Positions 13,496-26,546 of a stretch of DNA of 64,000 nt are shown one piece after another. This DNA is from Chamaea fasciata. Lineage: Eukaryota; Chordata; Aves; Passeriformes; Sylviidae. The stretch is taken from the NCBI GenBank assembly GCA_029207755.1, contig JARCOQ010000184.1, positions 62,001 through 126,000 on the forward strand, written 5' to 3'. Made by a program: the position numbers and the translations under genes. The stretch's first letter is position 1; each line of letters starts with the position of its first letter. The notes beneath the pieces were generated by a model. It had not been told where the DNA came from and did not search any database. It saw nothing but the letters and a program-made list of their open reading frames with translations.

Positions 13496-15405
13496 CAGGT
13501 ACCTGGGCAGCTGACTTTACTTACCCCTGGAAACACGCCATCCTTTGGGCCCAACTCCCTCTGACAGGCACCCGGCATCGGCCACCTACAATCCCGAACA
13601 GAACAGGATTTCTTCCAGATGCAAGCTGCCACAAGCTGGAAGCCTGGCTTCTCTTGGAGGGCCAAAGGCCTCCTCCAAACTGACATCAGGCACTTGGGCA
13701 GGAGACTTAACCAACCCCTGGAAACAGGCCATCCTTTGTTCCCAACTCCCTCGGCCAGGCACGCGGCCTCAGCCACCTACAATCCCGAACGGAACAGGAT
13801 TTCTTCCAGATGCAGCCTGTTTCAAACAGGAAGCCCGGCTTCCCTTGGAGGGCCAAAGGCCTCCTCCAAACTGACATCAGTCACCTAGGTAGGTGACTTT
13901 ACTTACCCTCGGAAGCAGGCAATCCTTTGTGCCCAAATCCCTCTGCCAGGCACCCAGCCTCGGCCACCTACAATCCTAAAAGGAACACGATTTCTTCCAG
14001 ATGCAAGCTGCCAAAAGCTGGAAGGCTGCATTCCCGTGGAGGGCCAAAGGCCTCCTACAAACTGACATCAGGCACCTGGGAAGCTGACTTTACTTAGCCC
14101 AGGAAACAGGCCATCCTTGGTGCCCAACTCCCTCTGCCGGGCACCCGGTCGCAGCCAGCTACAATCCCGAACGGAACAGGATATCTTACAGATGCAAGCT
14201 GCCACAATCTGGAAGCCTGGCTTCGAGTGGTCGGCCAAAGGCCTCCTACAAACTGACTTCAGGCGCCTGGGCATGTGACTTTACTTACACCTGGAAGCAA
14301 GCAATCCTTTGTGCCTAACCCCCTCTGCCGGGCACAAGGCCTCGGCCACCTACAATCCCAAACGGAACAGGATTTCTTCCAGATGCAAGCTGCCATAAAC
14401 TGGAAGGCTGGCTTCCCTTGGAGGGCCAAAGCCCTCCTACATACTGACATCAGGCACCTGGGCAGCTGACTTTACTTACCCCTGGAAACAGGCCATCCTT
14501 TCTGCCCAACTCACTCTGCCGGGCACCCGGCCTCGGCCACCTACAATCCCGAACGGAACAGGATTTCTTCCAGATGCAAGCTGCCACAAGCTGGAAGCCT
14601 GGCTCCTCTTGGAAGACCAAAGGCCTCCTACAAACTGACATCAGGCACCTGGGCAGCTGACTTTACTTACCCCTGGAAACAGGCCATCCTTTGTGCCCAA
14701 CTCACTCTGCCGGGCACCCGGCCTCGGCCACGGACAATCCCGAACAAAACAGGATTTCTTCCAGATGCAAGCTGCCACAAGTTGGAAATCCGGCATCCCT
14801 TGGAGGGCCAAAGGCCTCCTACAAACTGACATCAGACACCTGGGCAGATGATATTACTTACCCCTGGAAGCAGGCCATCCTTTGTGCCCAACACCCTCTG
14901 CCGGGCACTCGGACTCGACCACCTACAATCCCGAACGGAACAGGATTTCTTCCAGATGCAAGCTGCCACAAGTTGGAAGCCTGGCTTCCTGTGGAGGGCC
15001 AAAGGCCTCCTACAAACTGACATCAGGCACCTAGGCAGGTGACTTTACTTACCCCTGGAAACAGGCCAGCCTTTGTGCCCAAATCCCTCTGCCGGGCACC
15101 CGGACTTGGCCACCTACAATCTTGAACGGAACAGGATTTTTTCCAGATGCAAGCTGCCACAAGTTGGAAGCCCGGCTTCCCTTGGAGGCTTAAAGGCCTC
15201 CTACAAACTGACATCAAGTATCTGGGTAGGTGACTTTACTTACCCCTGGAAGCAGGCTATCATTCGTGCCCAACACCCTCTGCCAGGCACCTGGCCTCGG
15301 CCACCTACAATCCCTAACGGAACAGGATTTCTTCCAGATGCAAGCTGCCACATGTTGGAAGTCCGGCTTCCCTTGGAGGGCCAAAGGCTTCCTACAAACT
15401 GACAT
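13496..15405 (+). repeat. Domain II higher-order repeat, unit 1 (10 monomers, 1910 bp)
   Basis: The unit begins near the variant ACACGCCATCCTTTGGGCCC. Most of it recurs at offset 1910 = 10 x 191: 13545 matches 15455, 14068 matches 15978, 14259 matches 16169 and 14691 matches 16601. Differences are few bases per monomer. It carries the AACCAACCCCTGG variant at about 13710, which I find only between about 13.1 and 19.5 kb. Confidence 0.88.
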
Positions 15406-17696
15406 CAAGTACCTGGGCAGCTGACTTTACTTACCCCTGGAAACACGCCATCCTTTGGGCCCAACTCCCTCTGACAGGCACCCGGCATCGGCCACCTACA
15501 ATCCCGAACAGAACAGGATTTCTTCCAGATGCAAGCTGCCACAAACTGGAAGCCTGGCTTCTCTTGGAGGGCCAAAGGCCTCCTCCAAACTGACATCAGG
15601 CACTTGGGCAGGAGACTTAACCAACCCCTGGAAACAGGCCATCCTTTGTTCCCAACTCCCTCGGCCAGGCACGCGGCCTCAGCCACCTACAATCCCGAAC
15701 GGAACAGGATTTCTTCCAGATGCAGCCTGTTTCAAACAGGAAGCCCGGCTTCCCTTGGAGGGCCAAAGGCCTCCTCCAAACTGACATCAGTCACCTAGGT
15801 AGGTTACTTTACTTACCCACGGAAGCAGGCAATCCTTTGTGCCCAAATCCCTCTGCCAGGCACCCAGCCTCGGCCACCTACAATCCTAAAAGGAACACGA
15901 TTTCTTCCAGATGCAAGCTGCCAAAAGCTGGAAGGCTGAATTCCCGTGGAGGGCCAAAGGCCTCCTAAAAACTGACATCAGGCACCTGGGAAGCTGACTT
16001 TACTTAGCCCAGGAAACAGGCCATCCTTGGTGCCCAACTCCCTCTGCCGGGCACCCGGCCTCAGCCAGCTACAATCCCGAACGGAACAGGATATCTTCCA
16101 GACACAAGCTGCCACAATCTGGAAGCCTGGCTTCGAGTGGTCGGCCAAAGGCCTCCTACAAACTGACTTCAGGCGCCTGGGCATGTGACTTTACTTACAC
16201 CTGGAAGCAAGCAATCCTTTGTGCCTAACCCCCTCTGCCGGGCACAAGGCCTCGGCCACCTACAATCCCAAACGGAACAGGATTTCTTCCAGATGCAAGC
16301 TGCCATAAACTGGAAGGCTGGCTTCCCTTGGAGGGCCAAAGCCCTCCTACATATTGACATCAAGCACCTGGGCAGCTGACTTTACTTACCCCTGGAAACA
16401 GGCCATCCTTTGTGCCCAACTCACTCTGCCGGGCACCCGGCCTCGGCCACCTACAATCCCGAACGGAACGGGATTTCTTCCAGATGCAAGCTGTCACAAG
16501 CTGGAAGCCTGGCTCCACTTGGAAGACCAAAGGCCTCCTACAAACTGACATCAGGCACCTGGGCAGCTGACTTTACTTACCCCTGGAAACAGGCCATCCT
16601 TTGTGCCCAACTCACTCTGCCGGGCACCCGGCCTCGGCCACGGACAGTCCCGAACAAAACAGAATTTCTTCCAGATGCAAGCTGCCACAAGTTGGAAACC
16701 AGGCATCCCTTGGAGGGCCAAAGGCCTCCTACAAACTGACATCAGACACCTGGGCAGATGATATTACTTACTCTGGAAGCAGGCTATCCTTTGTGCCCAA
16801 CACCCTCTGCCGGGCACCCGGACTCGACCACCTACAATCCCGAACGGAACAGGATTTCTTCCAGATGCAAGCTGCCAGAAGTTGGAAGCCTGGCTTCCTG
16901 TGGAGGGCCAAAGGCCTCCTACAAACTGACATCAGGCACCTAGGCAGGTGACTTTACTTACCCCTGGAAACAGGCCATCCTTTGTTCCCAAGTCCCTCGG
17001 CCAGGCACGCGGCCTCAGCCACCTACAATCCCGAAAGGAACAGGATTTCTTCCAGATGCAGCCTGTTTCAAACAGGAAGCCCGGCTTCCCTTGGAGGGCC
17101 AAAGGCCTCCTCCAAACTGACATCAGTCACCTAGGTAGGTTACTTTACTTACCCTCGGAAGCAGGCAATCCTTTGTGCCCAAATCCCACTGCCAGGCACC
17201 CAGCCTCGGCCACCTATAATCCTAAAAGGAACACGATTTCTTCCAGATGCAAGCTGCCAAAAGCTGGAAGGCTACATTCCCGTGGAGGGCCAAAGGCCTC
17301 CTACAAACTGACATCAGGCATCTGGGAAGCTGACTTTACTTACCCCTGGAAACAGGCCAGCCTTTGTGCCCAACTCCCTCTGCCGGGCACCCGGACTTGG
17401 CCACCTACAATCTTGAACGGAACAGGATTTCTTCCAGATGCAAGCTGCCACAAGTTGGAAGCCCGGCTTCCCTTGGAGGCTTAAAGGCCTCCTACAAACT
17501 GACATCAGGTATCTGGGTAGGTGACTTTACTTACCCCTGGAAGCAGGCCATCATTCGTGCCCAACACCCTCTGCCGGGCACCTGGCCTCGGCCACCTACA
17601 ATCCCTAACGGAACAGGATTTCTTCGCGATGCAAGCTGCCACATGTTGGAAGTCCGGCTTCCCTTGGAGGGCCAAAGGCCTCCTACAAACTGACAT
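15406..17696 (+). repeat. Domain II higher-order repeat, unit 2 (12 monomers - 1 base, 2291 bp)
   Basis: This is the second copy of the 10-monomer unit, expanded to 12. The two extra monomers at about 16970-17330 carry variants (CCTCGGCCAGGCACGCGGCC, and the 17210-17290 monomer) that copy those at about 15650 and 15850, so they came from unequal exchange within the unit. A single-base deletion at about 16771 explains the 2291-bp length. A short start of a third copy follows at 17697. Confidence 0.85.
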
Positions 17697-19846
17697 CAAG
17701 TACCTGGGCAGCTGACTTTACTTACCCCTGGAAACACGCCATCCTTTGGGCCCAACTCCCCCTGACAGGCACTCGGCCTCGGCCACCTACAATCCCGAAC
17801 GGAACAGGATATCTTCCAGATGCAGGATGCTTCATACAGGAAGACAGGAATCCCCTGGAGGGCCAAAGGCCTCCTACAAACTGACATCAGGTACCTGGGC
17901 AGCTGACTTTGCTTTCATCTGGAAACAGGCCATCATTTCTGCCCAACTTCCTCTGCCGGGCACCTGGCCTCGGCCACATACAATCCCGAACGGAACAGGA
18001 TTTCTTCCAGATGCAAGCTGTCTCAAGTTGGAAGCCTGGCTTCCCTTGGAGGGCCAATAGCCTCCTACAAACTCACATAAGGCACGTGGGCAGGAGACTT
18101 AACCAACCCCTGGAAACAGGCCATCCTTTGTGCCCAACTCCCTCTGCCAGGCACGCGGCCTCGGCCACCTACAATCCCGAACGGAACAGGATTTCTTCCA
18201 GATGCAGCCTGCTTCAAACAGGAAGCCCGGCTTCCCTTGGAGGGCCAAAGGCCTCCTACATACTGTCATCAGGCATCTGGGCAGCTGACTTTACTTACCC
18301 CTGGAAACAGGCCATCCTTTGTGCCCAACTCTCTCTGCCGGGCACCCGGCCTCGGCCACCTACAATCCCGAACGGAACAGGATTTCTTCCAGATGCAAGC
18401 TGCCACAAGCAGGAAGCCTGGCTTCTCTTGGAGGGCCAGAGGCCTCCTACATACTGACATCAGGCACCTGGGCAGCTGACTTTACTTACCCCTGGAAAAA
18501 GGCGATCTTTTGTGCCCAACTCTGTGTGGCGGGAACCTTGCCTAGGACACCTACAATCCCGAACGGAACAGGATTTCTTCCAGATGCAAGCTGCCACAAG
18601 CTGGAAGGCTGGCTTCCCCTGGAGGGCCAAAGGCCTCCTAAAAACTGACATCAGGCACGTGGGCAGGAGACTTAACCAACCCCTGGAAACAGGCCATCCT
18701 TTGTGCCCAACTCCCTCGGCCAGGCACGCGGCCTCAGCCACCTACAATCCCGAACGGAACAGGATATCTTCCAGATGCAGGATGCTTCATACAGGAAGAC
18801 TAGAATCCCCTGGAGGGCCAAAGGCCTCCTACAAACTGACATCAGGCACCTGGGCAGCTGAATTTGCTTTCATCTGGAATCAGGCCAACATTTCTGCCCA
18901 ACTTCCTCTGCCGGGCACCCGGCCTCGGCCACCTACAATTCGGAACGGAACAGGATTTCTTCCAGATGCAAGCTGCCACATGTTGGTAGCACGGCTTCCC
19001 GTGGAGGGCCAAAGGCCTCCTACAAACAGACATCAGGTATCTGGGCAGGTGACTTTACTTACCCCTGGAAACACGCCATCCTTTGGGCCCAACTCCCTCT
19101 GCCGGGCACCCGGCCTCGGCCACCTACAGTCCCCAACGGAACAGGATTTCTTCCAGATGCAAGCTGCCACAAGCTGGAAGGCTGGCTTCTCTTGGAGAGC
19201 CAAAGGCCTCCTCCAAACTGACATCAGTCACCTAGGTAGGTTACTTTACTTTCCCCTGGAAGCAAGCAATCCTTCGTCCCCAACTCCCTCTGCCGGCCAT
19301 TCGGCCTCGGCCACCTACAATCCCGAACGGAACAGGATTTCCTCCAGATGCAAGCTGCCACAAGCTGGAAGACTAGTTTCCCTTGGAGGGCCAAAGGCCT
19401 CTTACATGCTGACATCAGGCACGTGGGCAGGAGACTTAACCAACCCCTGGAAACAGGCTATCCTTTGTGCCCAACTCTCTCTGCCAGGCACCCGTCCTCG
19501 GCCACCTACAATCCCGAACGGAACAGGATTTCTTCAAGATGCAGGCTGCTTCAAACAGGAAGCCTGGCTTCCCTTGGAGGGCCAAAGGTCTCCTACAAAC
19601 TGATATCAGGCACCTGGGCAGCTGACTTTACTTACCCGTGGATAGAGGCCATCCTTTGTGCCCAACTCCCTCTGCCGGGCACCAGGCCTCGGCCACCTAC
19701 AATCCCGAACGGAACAGCATTTCTTCCAGATGCAAGCTGCCACAAACTGGATAACTAGCTTCCCTTGGAGGGCCAAAGGCCTCCTACAAACTGACATCAG
19801 GTACCTGGGCAGCTGACTTTACTTAACCCAGGAAACAGGCCATCCT

Positions 19847-22143
19847 TTGGGCCCAACTCCCTCTGCCGGGCACCCGGCCTCGGCCACCTACTATCCCGAA
19901 CGGAACAGGATTTCTTCCAGATGCAAGCTGCCACAAGCTGGAAGGCTGGCTTCTCTTGGAAGACCAAAGGCCTCCTCCAAACTGACATCAGGCACCTGGG
20001 TATGTTACTTTACTTACCCTTGGAAGCAGGCAATCCTTTGTGCCCAACTCCCTCTGCCGGGCACCCGGCCTCGGCCACTTACAATCCTAAAATGAAAACG
20101 ATTTCTTACAGATGCAAGCTGCCAAATGCTCGAAGGCTGCATTCCCGTGGAGGACCAAAAGCCTCCTACAAACTGACATAATGTATCTGGCTAGGTGACT
20201 TTACTTACCCCTGGAAGCAGGCAATCCTTTGTGCCCAACACCCTCTGCCGGGCACCCGGCCTCGGCCACCTACAATCCCGAACGGAACAGGATTTCTTCC
20301 AGATGCAAGCTGCCACAAGCTGGAAGCCTGGCTTCGAGTGGTCGGCCAAAGGCCTCCTACAAACTGACTTCAGGCGCCTGAGCATGTGACTTTACTTACC
20401 CCTGGAAGCAAGCAATCCTTTGTGCCTTACCCCCTCTGCCGGGCACCAGGCCTCGGCCACCTACAATCCCAAACGGAACAGGATTTCTTCCAGATGCAAG
20501 CTGCCACAAACTGGAAGGCTGGCGTCCCTTGGAGGGTCAAAGGCCTCCTACAAACTGACATCAGGCACCTGGGCAGCTGACTTTACTTAGCCCTGGAAAA
20601 AGGCCATCCTTTGTGCCCAACTCCGTGTGGCAGGAACCCAGCCTAGGACACCTACAATCCCGAACGGAACAGCATTTCTTCCAGATGCAAGCTGCCACAA
20701 ACTGGAAGACTAGCTTCCCTAGGAGGGCCAAAGGCCTCATACAAACTGACATCAGGCATCTGGGCAGCTGACTTTACTTACCCCTGGAAACACACCATCC
20801 TTTGTACCCAACTCCCTCTGCCGGGCACCTGGCCTCGGACACCTACAATCCCGAACGAATCAGGATTTCTTCCAGATGCAAGCTGCCACAAGCTGGAAGC
20901 CTGGCTTCCCATGGAGGACCAATAGCCACCTGCTAAAAACTGACATCAGGCACCAGGGCAGCTGACTTTACTTACCCCTGGAAACAGGCCATCCTTTGTG
21001 CCCAACTCCCTCTGCCGGGCACCCAGCTTCGGCCACCTACAATCTAGAACGGAACAGGATTGCTTCCTGATGCCAGCTGCCAAAATCTGGAAGCCTGGCT
21101 TCCCTTTGGAAGGCCAAAAGCTTCATAGAAACTGACATCAGGCACCTGAGAAGGTGACTTTACTTCTCGTTAGAAAAAGGCCATCCTTTGTGCTGAATGC
21201 CCTGTGCCGGGCACTCGGCCTCGGCCACCTACAATCCCGAACAGAACAGGATTACTTCCAGATGCAAGCTGCCACAAGCTGGAAGCCTGGCTTCCCTTGG
21301 AGGGCCAAAGGCCTCCTACAATTGGACATCAGGCACCTCGGCAGCTGACTTTACTTACCTTTGGAAACAGGCCATCCTTTGGGCCCAACTCCCTCTGCCG
21401 GGCACCTGGTTCTGGCCACCTACAACCCCGAACGGAACAGGATTTCTTCCAGATGCAAACAGTCTGGATCAGGAAGACTAGCTTCCTCTTAAAGGGCCAA
21501 AGGCCTCTTACAAACTGACATCACGCACCTGGGCAGCTGACTTTACTAACCCTTGGAAACAGGCCATCCTTTGTGCCCAACTCCCTCTGCCGGGCGACCG
21601 GGCTCGGCCACCAACAATCCCGAACGGAACAGGATTTCTTCCAGATGCAAGCTGCAACAAGCTGGGTACCTGGCTTCCCTTGGAGGGCCAAAAGCCTCCT
21701 ACAAACTGACATCAGGCACCTGGGCAGCTGACTTTACTTACTTAGGGAATCAGACCATCCTTTGTGCCCAACTCCCTCTGCCGGGCACTCTGCCTCGGCC
21801 ACCTACAATCCCGAACGAATCAAGATTTCTTCCAGATGCAAGCTGCCACAAGCTGGAAGCCTGGCTTCCCTTGGAGGGCCAAAGGCCTCCTACAAACTGA
21901 CATCAGGCACCTGGGCAGCTGACTTTACTCACCCCTAGAAACAGGCCATTTTTTGTGCCCAACTCCCTCTGCTGGGCCACCGGCCTCGGCCACCTACAAC
22001 CCCAAAAGGAACAGGATTTCTTCCAGATGCAAGCTACGACAAGCTGGAAGCTTGGCTTCCCTGGGAGGGCAAAAGGCCTCCTACAAACTGACATCACGCA
22101 CCTGGGCAGGTGACTTTACTTAACCCTGGAAACAGGCCATCCT
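19847..22143 (+). repeat. Domain III higher-order repeat, unit 1 (12 monomers + 5 bp, 2297 bp)
   Basis: This is the first of three nearly identical tandem units. Markers are CTTAGGGAATCAGACC (21741), TCTCGTTAGAAAAAGGCC (21167) and a five-base-longer monomer with GCCACCTGCTAAAAACTG (20925). The extra five bases account exactly for 2297 rather than 2292. Confidence 0.92.
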
Positions 22144-24249
22144 TTGGGCCCAACTCCCTCTGCCGGTCACCCGGCCTCGGCCACCTACTATCCCGAACGG
22201 AACAGGATTTCTTCCAGATGCAAGCTGCCACAAGCTGGAAGGCTGGCTTCTCTTGGAAGACCAAAGGCCTCCTCCAAACTGACATCAGGCACCTGGGTAT
22301 GTTACTTTACTTACCCTTGGAAGCAGGCAATCCTTTGTGCCCAACTCCCTCTGCCGGGCACCCGGCCTCGGCCACTTACAATCCTAAAAAGAAAACGATT
22401 TCTTACAGATGCAAGCTGCCAAATGCTCGAAAGCTGCATTCCCGTGGAGGGCCAAAAGCCTCCTACAAACTGACATAATGTATCTGGCTAGGTGACTTTA
22501 CTTACCCCTGGAAGCAGGCAATCCTTTGTGCCCAACACCCTCTGCCGGGCACCCGGCCTCGGCCACCTACAATCCCGAACGGAACAGGATTTCTACCAGA
22601 TGCAAGCTGCCACAAGCTGGAAGCCTGGCTTCGAGTGGTCGGCCAAAGGCCTCCTACAAACTGACTTCAGGCGCCTGGACATGTGACTTTACTTACCCCT
22701 GGAAGCAAGCAATCCTTTGTGCTTTACCCCCTCTGCCGGGCACCAGGCCTCGGCCACCTACAATCCCAAACGGAACAGGATTACTTCCAGATGCAAGCTG
22801 CCACAAACTGGAAGGCTGGCGTCCCTTGGAGGGTCAAAGGCCTCCTACAAACTGACATCAGGCACCTGGGCAGCTGACTTTACTTAGCCCTGGAAAAAGG
22901 CCATCCTTTGTGCCCAACTCCGTGTGGCAGGAACCCAGCCTAGGACACCTACAATCCCGAACGGAACAGGATTTCTTCCAGATGCAAGCTGCCACAAACT
23001 GGAAGACTAGCTTCCCTAGGATGGCCAAAGGCCTCCTACAAACTGACATCAGGCATCTGGGCAGCTGACTTTACTTACCCCTGGAAACACACCATCCTTT
23101 GTACCCAACTCCCTCTGCCGGGCACCTGGCCTCGGACACCTACAATCCCGAACGAATCAGGATTTCTTCCAGATGCAAGCTGCCACAAGCTGGAAGCCTG
23201 GCTTCCCATGGAGGACCAATAGCCACCTGCTAAAAACTGACATCAGGCACCAGGGCAGCTGACTTTACTTACCCCTGGAAACAGGCCATCCTTTGTGCCC
23301 AACTCCCTCTGCCGGGCACCCAGCTTCGGCCACCTACAATCTAGAACGGAACAGGATTGCTTCCTGATGCTAGCTGCCAAAATCTGGAAGCCTGGCTTCC
23401 CTTTGGAGGGCCAAAAGCTTCATAGAAACTGACATCAGGCACCTGAGAAGGTGACTTTACTTCTCGTTAGAAAAAGGCCATCCTTTGTGCTGAACGCCCT
23501 GTGCCAGGCACTCGGCCTCGGCCACCTACAATCCCGAACAGAACAGGATTACTTCCAGATGCAAGCTGCCACAAGCTGGAAGCCTGGCTTCCCTTGGAGG
23601 GCCAAAGGCCTCCTACAATTGGACATCAGGTACCTCGGCAGCTGACTTTACTTACCTTTGGAAACAGGCCATCCTTTGGGCCCAACTCCCTCTGCCGGGC
23701 ACCTGGTTCTGGCCACCTACAATCTCGAACGGAACAGGATTTCTTCCAGATGCAAGCAGTCTGGATCAGGAAGACTAGCTTCCTCTTAAAGGGCCAAAGG
23801 CCTCTTACAAACTGACATCACGCACCTTGGCAGCTGACTTTACTAACCCTTGGAAACAGGCCATCCTTTGTGCCCAACTCCCTCTGCCGGGCGACCGGGC
23901 TCGGCCACCAACAATCCCGAACGAATAAGGATTTCTTCCAGATGCAAGCTGCAACAAGCTGGGTACCTGGCTTCCCTTGGAGGGCCAAAAGCCTCCTACA
24001 AACTGACATCAGGCACCTGGGCAGCTGACTTTACTTACTTAGGGAATCAGACCATCCTTTGTGCCCAACTCCCTCTGCCGGGCACTCTGCCTCGGCCACC
24101 TACAATCCCGAACGAATCAAGATTTCTTCCAGATGCAAGCTACGACAAGCTGGAAGCCTGGCTTCCCTTGGAGGGCAAAAGGCCTCCTACAAACTGACAT
24201 CACGCACCTGGGCAGGTGACTTTACTTAACCCTGGAAACAGGCCATCCT
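22144..24249 (+). repeat. Domain III higher-order repeat, unit 2 (11 monomers + 5 bp, 2106 bp)
   Basis: This unit is nearly identical to unit 1 but lacks exactly one monomer. The loss left a hybrid monomer at about 24000-24200: its left half matches the 21711-21900 monomer of unit 1 and its right half matches the next monomer. The switch lies within 24121-24141. Confidence 0.92.
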
Positions 24250-26546
24250 TTGGGCCCAACTCCCTCTGCCGGTCACCCGGCCTCGGCCACCTACTATCCC
24301 GAACGGAACAGGATTTCTTCCAGATGCAAGCTGCCACAAGCTGGAAGGCTGGCTTCTCTTGGAAGACCAAAGGCCTCCTCCAAACTTACATCAGGCACCT
24401 GGGTATGTTACTTTACTTACCCTTGGAAGCAGGCAATCCTTTGTGCCCAACTCCCTCTGCCGGGCACCCGGCCTCGGCCACTTACAATCCTAAAATGAAA
24501 ACGATTTCTTACAGATGCAAGCTGCCAAATGCTCGAAAGCTGCATTCCCGTGGAGGGCCAAAAGCCTCCTACAAACTGACATAATGTATCTGGCTAGGTG
24601 ACTTTACTTACCCCTGGAAGCAGGCAATCCTTTGTGCCCAACACCCTCTGCCGGGCACCCGGCCTCGGCCACCTACAATCCCGAACGGAACAGGATTTCT
24701 TCCAGATGCAAGCTGCCACAAGCTGGAAGCCTGGCTTCGAGTGGTCGGCCAAAGGCCTCCTACAAACTGACTTCTGGCGCCTGGGCATGTGACTTTACTT
24801 ACCCCTGGAAGCAAGCAATCCTTTGTGCCTTACCCCCTCTGCCGGGCACCAGGCCTCGGCCACCTACAATCCCAAACGGAACAGGATTTCTTCCAGATGC
24901 AAGCTGCCACAAACTGGAAGGCTGGCGTCCCTTGGAGGGTCAAAGGCCTCCTACAAACTGACATCAGGCACCTGGGCAGCTGACTTTACTTAGCCCTGGA
25001 AAAAGGCCATCCTTTGTGCCCAACTCCGTGTGGCAGGAACCCAGCCTAGGACACCTACAATCCCGAACGGAACAGCATTTCTCCCAGATGCAAGCTGCCA
25101 CAAACTGGAAAACTAGCTTCCCTAGGAGGGCCAAAGGCCTCCTACAAACTGACATCAGGCATCTGGGCAGCTGACTTTACTTACCCCTGGAAACACACCA
25201 TCCTTTGTACCCAACTCCCTCTGCCGGGCACCTGGCCTCGGACACCTACAATCCCGAACGAATCAGGATTTCTTCCAGATGCAAGCTGCCACAAGCTGGA
25301 AGCCTGGCTTCCCATGGAGGACCAATAGCCACCTGCTAAAAACTGACATCAGGCACCAGGGCAGCTGACTTTACTTAGCCCTGGAAAAAGGCCATCCTTT
25401 GTGCCCAACTCCCTCTGCCGGGCACCCAGCTTCGGCCACCTACAATCTAGAACGGAACAGGATTGCTTCCTGATGCCAGCTGCCAAAATCTGGAAGCCTG
25501 GCTTCCCTTTGGAGGGCCAAAAGCTTCATAGAAACTGACATCAGGCACCTGAGAAGGTGACTTTACTTCTCGTTAGAAAAAGGCCATCCTTTGTGCTGAA
25601 TGCCCTGTGCCGGGCACTCGGCCTCGGCCACCTACAATCCCGAACAGAACAGGATTACTTCCAGATGCAAGCTGCCACAAGCTGGAAGCCTGGCTTCCCT
25701 TGGAGGGCCAAAGGCCTCCTACAAACTGACATCAGGCACCTCGGCAGCTGACTTTACTTACCTTTGGAAACAGGCCATCCTTTGGGCCCAACTCCCTCTG
25801 CCGGGCACCTGGTTCTGGCCACCTACAATCCCGAACGGAACAGGATTTCTTCCAGATGCAAACAGTCTGGATCAGGAAGACTAGCTTCCTCTTAAAGGGC
25901 CAAAGGCCTCTTACAAACTGACATCACGCACCTGGGCAGCTGACTTTACTAACCCTTGGAAACAGGCCATCCTTTGTGCCCAACTCCCTCTGCCGGGCGA
26001 CCGGGCTCGGCCACCAACAATCCCGAACGAATAAGGATTTCTTCCAGATGCAAGCTGCAACAAGCTGGGTACCTGGCTTCCCTTGGAGGGCCAAAAGCCT
26101 CCTACAAACTGACATCAGGCACCTGGGCAGCTGACTTTACTTACTTAGGGAATCAGACCATCCTTTGTGCCCAACTCCCTCTGCCGGGCACTCTGCCTCG
26201 GCCACCTACAATCCCGAACGAATCAAGATTTCTTCCAGATGCAAGCTGCCACAAGCTGGAAGCCTGGCTTCCCTTGGAGGGCCAAAGGCCTCCTACAAAC
26301 TGACATCAGGCACCTGGGCAGCTGACTTTACTCACCCCTAGAAACAGGCCATTTTTTGTGCCCAACTCCCTCTGCTGGGCCACCGGCCTCGGCCACCTAC
26401 AACCCCAAAAGGAACAGGATTTCTTCCAGATGCAAGCTACGACAAGCTGGAAGCCTGGCTTCCCTTGGAGGGCAAAAGGCCTCCTACAAACTGACATCAC
26501 GCACCTGGGCATGTGACTTTACTTAACCCTGGAAACAGGCCATCCT
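24250..26546 (+). repeat. Domain III higher-order repeat, unit 3 (12 monomers + 5 bp, 2297 bp)
   Basis: This unit has the full 12-monomer structure, including the monomer missing from unit 2 (about 26306-26512). Variants shared with unit 2 rather than unit 1, such as GAACGAATAAGGATTTCTTC (23931 and 26028), suggest that units 2 and 3 are closer relatives. Confidence 0.9.

Noticed and set aside
14520..14560. CENP-B box in the satellite
   Set aside because: The best minus-strand site in the monomer, starting GTTCGGGATTGTAGG, matches only 6 of the 9 essential positions. The central A and parts of the final CGGG are missing.
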